This document shows, one piece after another, positions 1-8,093 of a stretch of 64,000 nucleotides of DNA. The translations under genes were made by a program, and so were the position numbers. The notes beneath the pieces are model-generated. The model was not told where the DNA came from, searched no databases, and saw only the letters and a list, made by a program, of their open reading frames with translations. Source of the DNA: Hymenobacter sp. DG25A (lineage in GTDB: Bacteria > Bacteroidota > Bacteroidia > Cytophagales > Hymenobacteraceae); assembly GCF_001280305.1 (NCBI RefSeq), contig NZ_CP012623.1, positions 620,001 through 684,000 of the forward strand, given 5' to 3'. The number at the start of each line of letters is the position of its first letter. Positions within the stretch are counted from its first letter, which is position 1.

Positions 1-24
1 AAAGAAAAAGCAGGCGCTGCGCTA

Positions 25-435
25 ATGGCCGGCACCCGCTCTGCTTTGCTGGCTATCCTGGCGCAAAAATGCCCCCGGTGCCATCAGGGACCTTTGTTTC
101 TGCATCCGGCTTATAACCTGAATAAGTTTGATGAGATGCCCGAGAAGTGCCCCGTCTGCGGGCAGCACTACGAGCCGGAAGTGGGCTTTTACTGGGGCGC
201 CATGTACATCAGCTATGGCCTCTCCGTAGGCGTGGTATTGATAGTAGGGTTGCTGTTGTACTTTGTGGCCCATGATCCGGCTGTTTGGGTATACGTAACG
301 GGCGTTTCCGTCATCATGCTGGCCCTTACCCCGCTGTTGTTCCGCTACGCCCGCACTCTGATGCTGTACCTGTTCGGAGGCATTCGCTACAACCCTGCGG
401 CTGCGCAACCGCCCGCCCCCAACCCGAAATACTAG
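25..435 (+). CDS. DUF983 family zinc-ribbon membrane protein
   Basis: A 136-residue protein with two CxxC pairs near the N-terminus (CPRC at about residues 17-20 and CPVC at about 42-45), which probably bind zinc, followed by two hydrophobic segments (about 57-80 and 88-105). This layout matches the DUF983 family, common in Bacteroidota and alphaproteobacteria and of unknown function. The ATG at 25 gives the full family length. The gene is followed directly by a strong hairpin terminator, so it is transcriptionally separate from the histidine kinase gene downstream. The family assignment is from recognition of the pattern; no role can be inferred from the context. Confidence 0.85.
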   Translation: MAGTRSALLAILAQKCPRCHQGPLFLHPAYNLNKFDEMPEKCPVCGQHYEPEVGFYWGAMYISYGLSVGVVLIVGLLLYFVAHDPAVWVYVTGVSVIMLALTPLLFRYARTLMLYLFGGIRYNPAAAQPPAPNPKY

Positions 436-436
436 G

Positions 437-464
437 AAATGCCGCCGAATGGCGGCATTTTTGT
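437..464 (+). terminator. Intrinsic terminator of the DUF983 gene
   Basis: A perfect 10-bp stem (437-446 with 451-460) closes a GAAT loop and runs into a T-rich tract. It lies just after the DUF983 stop codon. The ATG at 439, the only upstream ATG of the next reading frame, falls inside the stem, which argues against that ATG as a start. Confidence 0.85.
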
Positions 465-3400
465 TAGCAACCCATGCTATCTGCCCGTTCAGCTCCGGCT
501 GCTTAGCTATTTATACTTGAAGCTTCCTCGTCATTCTCCACTGGTTTTGCTGCTGCTGGCAGCCCTGTGTTTTCTGGGCGCCTATCTGGGCAACCACTAC
601 GGGCTGGCGTCGGATGTGCTGCTGCGGGCCGAAGCGGGGCAGCTGCAATCGGTGCTGCATGAGGCTGAGCGCACGGCCCAGGCCGATGCCGAAAACATAG
701 CAGCCGAAGTGCAGCACGGGGCCGTTACGTTTACCTCCTTACTGCGGAATACCACCTACCCCACCTTTATTTACCAGGGCACTAAGCTGCTGTACTGGTC
801 AGATCATACCACCCGGCCCGACCCGGATAATATCAATCAGAGCTTCCATGAAAAGCTCCTGGATGTGAAGTTTGGTCGGTACCTAGTGCTGCGCCGGCAG
901 GCCGGGGCGTACAGTATTCTCACCTATATCCCGCTGGAGCGGCGCTACGGCATCAGCAACCGGTACCTGCGCGAGGGCGCCGAGCGGGCCTTGTTCCGCG
1001 GGCTGGACCTGCGCATTGTTACCGCCAATGCCCGCCCCAGCCTGCCCCGGCTGTACTCCGCCGATGGCACTTACCTGTTTTCGCTGGAGAGCGTGCATCC
1101 CAACCCCATTACGGGGAAATATGTGCCGCTGGGGCTGCTGCTGCTGGGTTTTGGGTTCTATCTGGCGGGCTGGGGCAAGCTGGCGCGGGGTCTGTTTCAG
1201 CAGCGCCGCCTGCTGGCGGGAGCTGCGGCCGTGGTGCTGCCCTTACTGGCATTCCGGGCGGCACTGCTGTACTGGGGACTGCCGTTTTCCTTTATTGAGC
1301 TGGAGCTGTTTAACCCCCGGGTGTACGCGGCGTCCTGGCTTTCACCCTCCCTCGGCGACCTGCTCATTAATGCCCTGCTGCTGGTAGTGGTAGTATCCTA
1401 TGCCCTGCGCCTTTTCCGTCGGTTTGGGGTGGTGCGCCGCATCTGGCATCTGCGGGACTGGCGGGAGCGTGCCGGGTTGGGTACGGCCACCGTCATGATC
1501 TTCTATGCCCTGCTGCTGACGCTATATGAGTTCTACGCCAGCACCTTCACCAACTCCCAGCTGGTGCTGGATATTACCCAAAGCATTGATTTATCAGGTT
1601 TCAAGCTGCTGCTGCTGCTGGCTATTGTGCTGCATACGGGCAGCTACCTGCTGATATTTTACATGCTGTCGCAGGTGTTTACCGCTATTATGCGGCCGGC
1701 TACCAAAAAGCTGGCGGTGCTGGTGCTGGCGGCCAGTGCGCTGGTGTGGCTGCTGCTGGGCCTGGCCCTGGAGGTACCTGCTCTAACCTTGCTGGGGCTC
1801 ACGCTGGCGTTCTTCTTTACGCTGCGCCTTACGGGGCTGCGCCAGCTCTCGGCGGTGGTGCCCTACCAGCTATACTTGTTTGTGTTTCTGATGGTTGGCC
1901 TGAGTGCCACCGTGGGCGCCCTGGCACTTTACCAGCACTTCGACCGCCAGCTCATTCAAACCAAACAAAAGCTGGCGGGCAATCTGCTGCTCGATAACGA
2001 CCTGCAGGGCGAGTTCCTGCTGGCTGAGCGCGCCCGCGAAATGGCCAGCGACCCGCTCCTGCAGGCCAAGCTGGCCAGCCCCTTCGATAACCAGGAAGTG
2101 GTGCGCCAGAAGATTACCAAGTACTATCTGCGGGACTACTTTGATAAGTATGAGTCTACGGTGTGGCTGTTTGACCCTACCGGCCGGCCCCTGGGCGAGG
2201 ACAGCCTGGCGGCCCCCTTGCGCCGCAAGCGGTGGCGGCTGCTGGCCGGCGCTATGTCCACCGACCAGCCCAACCTGTACCTGATTCATAACGGGGCTAC
2301 GTTCAGCTCCCGTCGCTACGTGCTGTTTGTGCCCGTGCCGGTAGCCACCGGGGCCGGCAATGCCACAGTTGTGCTGGAGCTGGTCCTGAAAAAACTCACC
2401 ACCAATAGCCTGGTACCCGAGCTGTTGGTGGATGAAAAGTTCTTCCAGCCCGGGCTGGGTCCCGAGCTCAGCTATGCCGGCTACCAGGGCAAGCGGCTGG
2501 TGTATAGTGAAGGGGATTTCGACTATGGAAATGACCTGAAGCCGGAACAGCTAAACGACCCGCGCCTGTATACCACCGGCATTACGGTGGCCGGTACGCA
2601 TCATTTAGGCATTACCGGCTCCCAGGACCGGACTGTTGTAGTGAGTACGCCCAAGTATTCCTTCCGGAGCTGGTTTGCCAACTTTTCCTTCCTGTTTTTG
2701 CTGCACACTTTCTTCGGGCTGCTGTGCATTGTGGCGTATCTGCTGGCGAAGGGGCGCTACCCGTATATGCTGCGCACCAACTTCAGCACCAAGATTCAGC
2801 TGTTCCTGAACATGGGTATTCTGGTGCCGCTGCTGGTGGTGAGCGTGGCCATTGCCAGTCAGGTAACCTCTTCTTACAAGCACGACCTGCTGCATGCCTA
2901 CGAGCGGCGAGGCAAGGCCGTGCAGGACAATCTGCTGAAAAACCGCGCCCTGCTGGCCGATTCCACCGGCCGGGAGAAGCTCACCGATGTAGCCGAAAAC
3001 GTAGCCAACCTCACCGAAACCGACCTCAACCTCTACGATGAGCACGGCCAGCTGCTGGTTAGCAGTCAGCCGCTGATATTTGAGAGTGGGCTGCTGAGTC
3101 CTTTGATGAATCCGCAGGCTATTAAGGCCCTCAATGAGCGGGCCCAGCCCCGGATATTGCTTTCTGAACAGGCCGGGAGTCTGTCGTTCAACGCTTTGTA
3201 CCTGCCGTTGCGCATGCCCTCCACCAAGCCGGGGCTGGGCCCTGTTATTGGGTATGTGGGTATTCCGTTTTTCGATTCGGAGAAGGAGCTGGATACCAAG
3301 CTGATTGAGCTGGTAGATACCATTCTGAACATCTTTACAGTGATGTTCATCCTGTTTCTGGTGCTCACCTTCGTGGCCTCCCGCATCCTGACAACCCCGC

Positions 3401-4248
3401 TTAAGCTCATCACCGAAAAGCTCAAGCACACCACCCTTACCGGGCAGAACGAACTGCTTTCCTATGAGTCTTCGGATGAGATTGGCCTGCTGGTGCGCGA
3501 GTACAACGGCATGCTGCTGAAGCTGGAAGAAAGTAAGCAGGAGCTGGCGGCGCAGGAAAAGGAAGCCGCCTGGCGCGAAATGGCCCGGCAAGTAGCCCAC
3601 GAAATTAAAAACCCGCTCACGCCCATGAAGCTGAGCCTGCAGTTTCTGCAGAAAGCCATTGCCGAGCGCCGACCCAACGCCGAGGAGCTGATTGGCAAGA
3701 TTTCCCAGACACTCATCACCCAGATTGACGTGCTGTCGGATATTGCTACCTCCTTCAGCACGTTTACCAACCTGCCCGCCATGCGGCCCGAGCGGCTGGA
3801 TGTGGTACCTATTCTGCGGCGTTGCGTGGCCCTGCACCAGGATAGCGCTACGGGCGGCAAAGTGCAGTTTATCCTGCCTGAGGGCATGCAGGAAGCGGGC
3901 TTCTTTGTCTTCGCAGACGAAAATCTGTTGGTGCGCACCTTCAATAACCTGCTTATCAACGCCATTCAGAGCGTGCCGGATGGCCGACGTCCGGAAATTG
4001 AAGTGCTCTTGGAGCAGCCCGCCGCCGATAAAGTGCGCATCTGCATTCAAGACAATGGCGCGGGTATTCCCCTGGCTGTGCAGGAAAAGATCTTCGTGCC
4101 CAACTTCACTACCAAGGTTACGGGCTCGGGCATTGGGCTGGCGGTAGCGCGGCGCGGCATTGAGAGTGCCGGCGGCAGCATCTGGTTTGAAACCCAGGAG
4201 GGGGATGGTACCACATTCTATATTGAGCTGCCATTGGCCCCGGCCTAA
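439..4248 (+). CDS. Large NtrY-like membrane sensor histidine kinase
   Basis: A kinase of up to 1269 residues. After an N-terminal membrane segment (about 33-52) and an extracytoplasmic stretch come a block of about eight hydrophobic segments (roughly 225-500), a second extracytoplasmic region, more membrane segments (about 750-810), a further loop and a last segment near 960-982. HAMP-like, HisKA and HATPase domains follow. The phospho-acceptor motif HEIKNPLTPM places His at residue 1054; NLLINAIQS and DNGAGIP (N and G1 boxes) follow, then GSGIGLAVARR. The motif is of the NtrY type. No response regulator gene is nearby. The start is uncertain: the ATG at 439 lies in the upstream terminator, and a TTG at 517 just before the first membrane segment is a better candidate. 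Confidence 0.9.
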   Translation: MPPNGGIFVSNPCYLPVQLRLLSYLYLKLPRHSPLVLLLLAALCFLGAYLGNHYGLASDVLLRAEAGQLQSVLHEAERTAQADAENIAAEVQHGAVTFTSLLRNTTYPTFIYQGTKLLYWSDHTTRPDPDNINQSFHEKLLDVKFGRYLVLRRQAGAYSILTYIPLERRYGISNRYLREGAERALFRGLDLRIVTANARPSLPRLYSADGTYLFSLESVHPNPITGKYVPLGLLLLGFGFYLAGWGKLARGLFQQRRLLAGAAAVVLPLLAFRAALLYWGLPFSFIELELFNPRVYAASWLSPSLGDLLINALLLVVVVSYALRLFRRFGVVRRIWHLRDWRERAGLGTATVMIFYALLLTLYEFYASTFTNSQLVLDITQSIDLSGFKLLLLLAIVLHTGSYLLIFYMLSQVFTAIMRPATKKLAVLVLAASALVWLLLGLALEVPALTLLGLTLAFFFTLRLTGLRQLSAVVPYQLYLFVFLMVGLSATVGALALYQHFDRQLIQTKQKLAGNLLLDNDLQGEFLLAERAREMASDPLLQAKLASPFDNQEVVRQKITKYYLRDYFDKYESTVWLFDPTGRPLGEDSLAAPLRRKRWRLLAGAMSTDQPNLYLIHNGATFSSRRYVLFVPVPVATGAGNATVVLELVLKKLTTNSLVPELLVDEKFFQPGLGPELSYAGYQGKRLVYSEGDFDYGNDLKPEQLNDPRLYTTGITVAGTHHLGITGSQDRTVVVSTPKYSFRSWFANFSFLFLLHTFFGLLCIVAYLLAKGRYPYMLRTNFSTKIQLFLNMGILVPLLVVSVAIASQVTSSYKHDLLHAYERRGKAVQDNLLKNRALLADSTGREKLTDVAENVANLTETDLNLYDEHGQLLVSSQPLIFESGLLSPLMNPQAIKALNERAQPRILLSEQAGSLSFNALYLPLRMPSTKPGLGPVIGYVGIPFFDSEKELDTKLIELVDTILNIFTVMFILFLVLTFVASRILTTPLKLITEKLKHTTLTGQNELLSYESSDEIGLLVREYNGMLLKLEESKQELAAQEKEAAWREMARQVAHEIKNPLTPMKLSLQFLQKAIAERRPNAEELIGKISQTLITQIDVLSDIATSFSTFTNLPAMRPERLDVVPILRRCVALHQDSATGGKVQFILPEGMQEAGFFVFADENLLVRTFNNLLINAIQSVPDGRRPEIEVLLEQPAADKVRICIQDNGAGIPLAVQEKIFVPNFTTKVTGSGIGLAVARRGIESAGGSIWFETQEGDGTTFYIELPLAPA

Positions 4249-4337
4249 CCCCGGGCGCTGCCTGTTTGCCGGGCACGAATAATCCCGTACTTCGCGTTGT
4301 ACGGCCTGTTGCCACTGCTGCCATCCAATCCGCGCTT

Positions 4338-7300
4338 ATGATCCGCCGCTTTCCGCGTTGCTTTCTGCTTCTGGGCTGGTGGCTGTTGCTGCTGGGGCCG
4401 CTGCAAAAGGCAGTGGGCCAGCAGCGGGCGGAGGCTGTGCCCAGCTCGCGGCGCTGCCAGTGGGTGCGGCTGCAGCCCGCGCGGGACACCACCCTGTTTC
4501 AGCTGCCCGATACCCTGACGGTGGTGCCCTCCTCCGTGAGTATTAACGGCCGCTCTGTGGCCTATGATGCCCGCACTGACCAGTACCGCTTTATCCGGGA
4601 ACGGACTCGCTACCCGGCTCTGAACCCCGGCGAGCCGGATATTGTGCTGCCCAGCCCCCGCCTGGATTCCGTGCTGGTGTGCTACCGCGTCCTGCCGCTG
4701 CGGCTGGCTGCACCCCGGTTTCAGCGCCCGCGCAGCCTTATGGATAGCATCAGCTTCCCGCGCCGGCCGTTTGGGTATGATGATTTCGCGGTGAAAGAGC
4801 AGATTCTGGCCACGCCGGGTATCAACAAAACCGGCAACCTGAGCCGGGGCATTTCCTTTGGCAACACCCAGAACGTATTTGTCAACTCCTCCCTGAACCT
4901 GCAGCTGGAAGGCCAGCTCACGGACCAGGTACAGCTTACGGCGGCTATTTCCGACCAGAACGTACCCTTCCAGCCCGAAGGCAACACCCAGCAGCTGCAG
5001 GAGTTCGACCGGATTTACGTGACCCTCACGCACCCGCGCTGGAACCTGACGGCCGGCGACGTAGTGCTGCGCAGCAAGCCCGATTACTTCCTGCGCTTCT
5101 ACAAAAACATTCAGGGCGCGGCCATTGAAGCCAATTTTGGCAAGCTGCCGCTAGGCGTGGCGGGCCGTAGCGCCGATGTTTCCGGCAACAGCACCATTCC
5201 CGCGCAGGCGGCTCCGGCCACGGCCACTACCTCCACCATATTAGGCCGGGGGCGCTACGCTACCACCAGTGTGGCCGCCGGGGTAGCCAAAGGCAAGTTT
5301 GCTTCGATTGAGGTAACGCCCATTGAAAACGTGCAGGGCCCATACCGTCTGCGCGGGCCCAACGGCGAGCAGTTTATCATTGTGCTGGCCAACTCGGAGC
5401 GGGTATATCTGGATGGGCGCCTGCTCACCCGAGGCTTCGATTTTGATTATGTTATCGACTACAACCAGGCTGAGGTAACGTTTTCGCCCAAGCACCTCAT
5501 CACCCGCAACTCGCGCATCCGCATCGATTTTGAGTATTCTGATTTCAACTACGCCCGCTCGCTCACGCACCTGAGCCATTACCAGCAGCTGGGCCGCCTG
5601 AGCGTGCACGCCAACTACTACCGCGAAGCCGACAACCCCAACAACTCACCCAACCTCGACCTAAAAGACGATGAGCGGGAGCTGCTGCGCAACGTGGGCG
5701 AAAACGTGAGCATTGTGGACGTGCCCGGCGGTGACTCTACCAATTACGACCGGCGCCAGGTGCAGTATAACCGCACCGTTTTAATTGATGAACTAACCGG
5801 CCAAAGCACGGCCATCTTCACTTACCCCCCGGACTCTACGCGCGGCGTGTACAACGTGCGCTTTACCAACGTGGGCGCCAACCGTGGCAACTATGTGCTG
5901 AGCACCACGGCCGTGAGTGCCAACGGGCGGGTGTTTGAGTACGTGGCGCCCATTAACGGGGTGCCGCAGGGCAACTACCAGCCCGTGCGCCGCCTGCCCA
6001 CGCCCCTGCAAAAACAGGTGATATCCGCAGGCGTTAGTTTCCGGGTTGATTCTACGGCCACGGTATTTGTGGATCTGGCGTCGTCGCAGCTTGATCTGAA
6101 CCGCTTTTCGCCCCAGGCGGACCAGGGCCGGGCTTTTCGGGTGGGCTATGCCGTGGTAGACCGTCCCCTGAACCTGCCGGTGCTGCAGAACTATAAGTTC
6201 CGGAGCACCATGGACTACGAGTATACCAGCAAGCTGTTTGCGCCGATTGACCGGTATCGGGATATTGAGTTTGACCGCAACTGGAGTACCACCAGCACCG
6301 TGCGCGGCAACGGCACGCAGCGCCCGCCCCGCGAAGACAACATCTTCAATTTCTCGGCCGGGGCCGTGAAAGACACGGATAACCAATTCACCTACCGCCT
6401 GAGCCGACGATACCGCGCCGGCGAGGTAAACGGCGTGCAGCACTGGCTGGATGTGGCCCGCGAGGTAGGCTACGTAGAGCTGCGCAGTGCTTTGTTTGTG
6501 CTGAGCTCGGAAGTTGGCCGGCGGCGCTCCAACTGGGCGCGGGGCGAGGCCCAGGCCCGCTACACCCGTGGCCCACTGGTGCCGGGCTACGCCTACCGCT
6601 TCGATAAAAACCGCGTGGCCCTGCCTTCCGGCGACTCCCTGACCTCCGCCAATTACTTCGACGAGCACAACATCTTCCTGCAAAGCCAGGACAGCGCCCG
6701 CACCCGCTTCCGCCTGGACTACAGCTACCGCCGCGACCAGACGCCTAACCCGGAGCAGACCAGCCTGCAGGAGCGGGGCCGCGCCCAAACCTGGCAGGGC
6801 AGCCTCACCACGCGCCTGGGCAAAAAGCAGGATCTGAGCCTGCTGGCCACCTACCGAGACCTGGCCTCCCGCGACTCCGCCCGCCAGCGCACCGTGCTGG
6901 GTAAGCTGGACTGGAATGCCAGCCTGCTGCAGAATGTGCTGCGCTCCGAGCTAAGCTACAGCGTGGCCTCGGGCCGGGAGCTGAAGCGCGACTATTCCTT
7001 TCTACCGGTGCCCAACGGCCAGGGCACCCACTTCTACGGCGGCGACGCCAACAATAATGGCCGGGAGGAAAAGGAGGAATTCTTTGAAGCCCAAACCCCC
7101 GACGCGCAGTACCGCACGCACATCAAGGTGTTTTTGCCGACGGATGATTACCTGCTGGCTTTTACCAACCGCTTCAGCTACCGCCTGAATACCACGGCCC
7201 CGGCCAGCTGGCGGGAGCAGCCGGGCTTGCGCAGCTTTGCCGCGCGTTTTTCGGCCCTCACCTCCGTCACGCTGGACAGGAAAACCACGGATAAGAGCCT

Positions 7301-8012
7301 GAGCTCCCGCCTGAACCCGTTTGCGCTGCAGACCGAAGAATTGTCGTTGCTGAGTCTGAACAAGCTGCTGCGCAATACGCTGTACTTCAACCGGTCCAAT
7401 CCAATTTTTGGGGCCGAGTTTACGGTGCAGCAAACCCAGCAAAAGGTACTGCTGGCGCAGGGTACGGACATCCGCAACCTGGCCAGCCAAAGCCTGCTGC
7501 TGCGCCGCACGTTGGCGCAGTCGTTCACCGCGCGGGTGGTTACGGCCCGCAGCATCCGGGAAATGGCTTCTGATTATCTGAGTGCGCGCAACTACCGGCT
7601 GCTGCTGTATGAATTTGCGCCCGAGTTGAGCTATCAGCCCAGCAACACGCTCCGCTTTACCGGTACCTATTTGCACACCACCAAGCAGAATACCCTGGCC
7701 GACGGGCCCGACCCGGACGCGCGCGGGGTGTTTGATGAGTTGGGCATCGAGACTCGCCTAAGCCAGGTAGGAAAGCGCACCGTAACGGCGGCCACGCGCC
7801 TGGTGCGGGTAGGGTTTGAGGGTGAAATATCTTCCGTAGTAGGCCTAGAAATCCTGAATGCATTGCGCCCCGGCAACAACCTCACCTGGAACCTGAACGC
7901 CGAGCAGCGCCTGAGCAACGGCCTCAACCTGACGCTCAGCTACGATGGCCGCAAGCCCAATGGCCTGAGCCCGGTTCACACCGGTCGCATGCAGGTTTCG
8001 GTGTTGTTTTAA
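4338..8012 (+). CDS. SprA-like outer-membrane beta-barrel protein
   Basis: I place the start at the ATG at 4338, which opens a clear signal peptide (basic residues, a leucine-rich core and a likely cut after AVGQ). The frame is open back to 4266 but nothing supports the extra 24 residues. The 1224-residue product has many alternating-residue strands and ends in a polar/hydrophobic strand closing with VSVLF, as outer-membrane barrels do. Stretches such as NLSRGISFGN, LEGQLTDQVQ and FQPEGNTQQL resemble the N-terminal part of SprA, the translocon of the type IX secretion system, but SprA itself is about twice as long. It is probably a shorter SprA-related surface protein. The histidine kinase gene lies 89 nt upstream in the same orientation. 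Confidence 0.7.
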   Translation: MIRRFPRCFLLLGWWLLLLGPLQKAVGQQRAEAVPSSRRCQWVRLQPARDTTLFQLPDTLTVVPSSVSINGRSVAYDARTDQYRFIRERTRYPALNPGEPDIVLPSPRLDSVLVCYRVLPLRLAAPRFQRPRSLMDSISFPRRPFGYDDFAVKEQILATPGINKTGNLSRGISFGNTQNVFVNSSLNLQLEGQLTDQVQLTAAISDQNVPFQPEGNTQQLQEFDRIYVTLTHPRWNLTAGDVVLRSKPDYFLRFYKNIQGAAIEANFGKLPLGVAGRSADVSGNSTIPAQAAPATATTSTILGRGRYATTSVAAGVAKGKFASIEVTPIENVQGPYRLRGPNGEQFIIVLANSERVYLDGRLLTRGFDFDYVIDYNQAEVTFSPKHLITRNSRIRIDFEYSDFNYARSLTHLSHYQQLGRLSVHANYYREADNPNNSPNLDLKDDERELLRNVGENVSIVDVPGGDSTNYDRRQVQYNRTVLIDELTGQSTAIFTYPPDSTRGVYNVRFTNVGANRGNYVLSTTAVSANGRVFEYVAPINGVPQGNYQPVRRLPTPLQKQVISAGVSFRVDSTATVFVDLASSQLDLNRFSPQADQGRAFRVGYAVVDRPLNLPVLQNYKFRSTMDYEYTSKLFAPIDRYRDIEFDRNWSTTSTVRGNGTQRPPREDNIFNFSAGAVKDTDNQFTYRLSRRYRAGEVNGVQHWLDVAREVGYVELRSALFVLSSEVGRRRSNWARGEAQARYTRGPLVPGYAYRFDKNRVALPSGDSLTSANYFDEHNIFLQSQDSARTRFRLDYSYRRDQTPNPEQTSLQERGRAQTWQGSLTTRLGKKQDLSLLATYRDLASRDSARQRTVLGKLDWNASLLQNVLRSELSYSVASGRELKRDYSFLPVPNGQGTHFYGGDANNNGREEKEEFFEAQTPDAQYRTHIKVFLPTDDYLLAFTNRFSYRLNTTAPASWREQPGLRSFAARFSALTSVTLDRKTTDKSLSSRLNPFALQTEELSLLSLNKLLRNTLYFNRSNPIFGAEFTVQQTQQKVLLAQGTDIRNLASQSLLLRRTLAQSFTARVVTARSIREMASDYLSARNYRLLLYEFAPELSYQPSNTLRFTGTYLHTTKQNTLADGPDPDARGVFDELGIETRLSQVGKRTVTAATRLVRVGFEGEISSVVGLEILNALRPGNNLTWNLNAEQRLSNGLNLTLSYDGRKPNGLSPVHTGRMQVSVLF

Positions 8013-8040
8013 AGGCCTATCGGCCAGATCCATTTTCAGC

Positions 8041-8080
8041 AAATAGCCCCGCCACAAACATGATTGTGACGGGGCTATTT
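8041..8080. terminator. Bidirectional terminator between convergent genes
   Basis: A 17-bp stem with one mismatch (8041-8057 with 8064-8080) has A-rich and T-rich flanks. It lies between the convergent SprA-like gene and the hexosaminidase gene and can serve both. Confidence 0.8.
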
Positions 8081-8093
8081 ATTTAAAGTGGGA

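Noticed and set aside
2605..4050. A 481-residue antisense frame in the histidine kinase gene
   Set aside because: Shadow frame of GC-rich DNA; the kinase motifs on the other strand are decisive.
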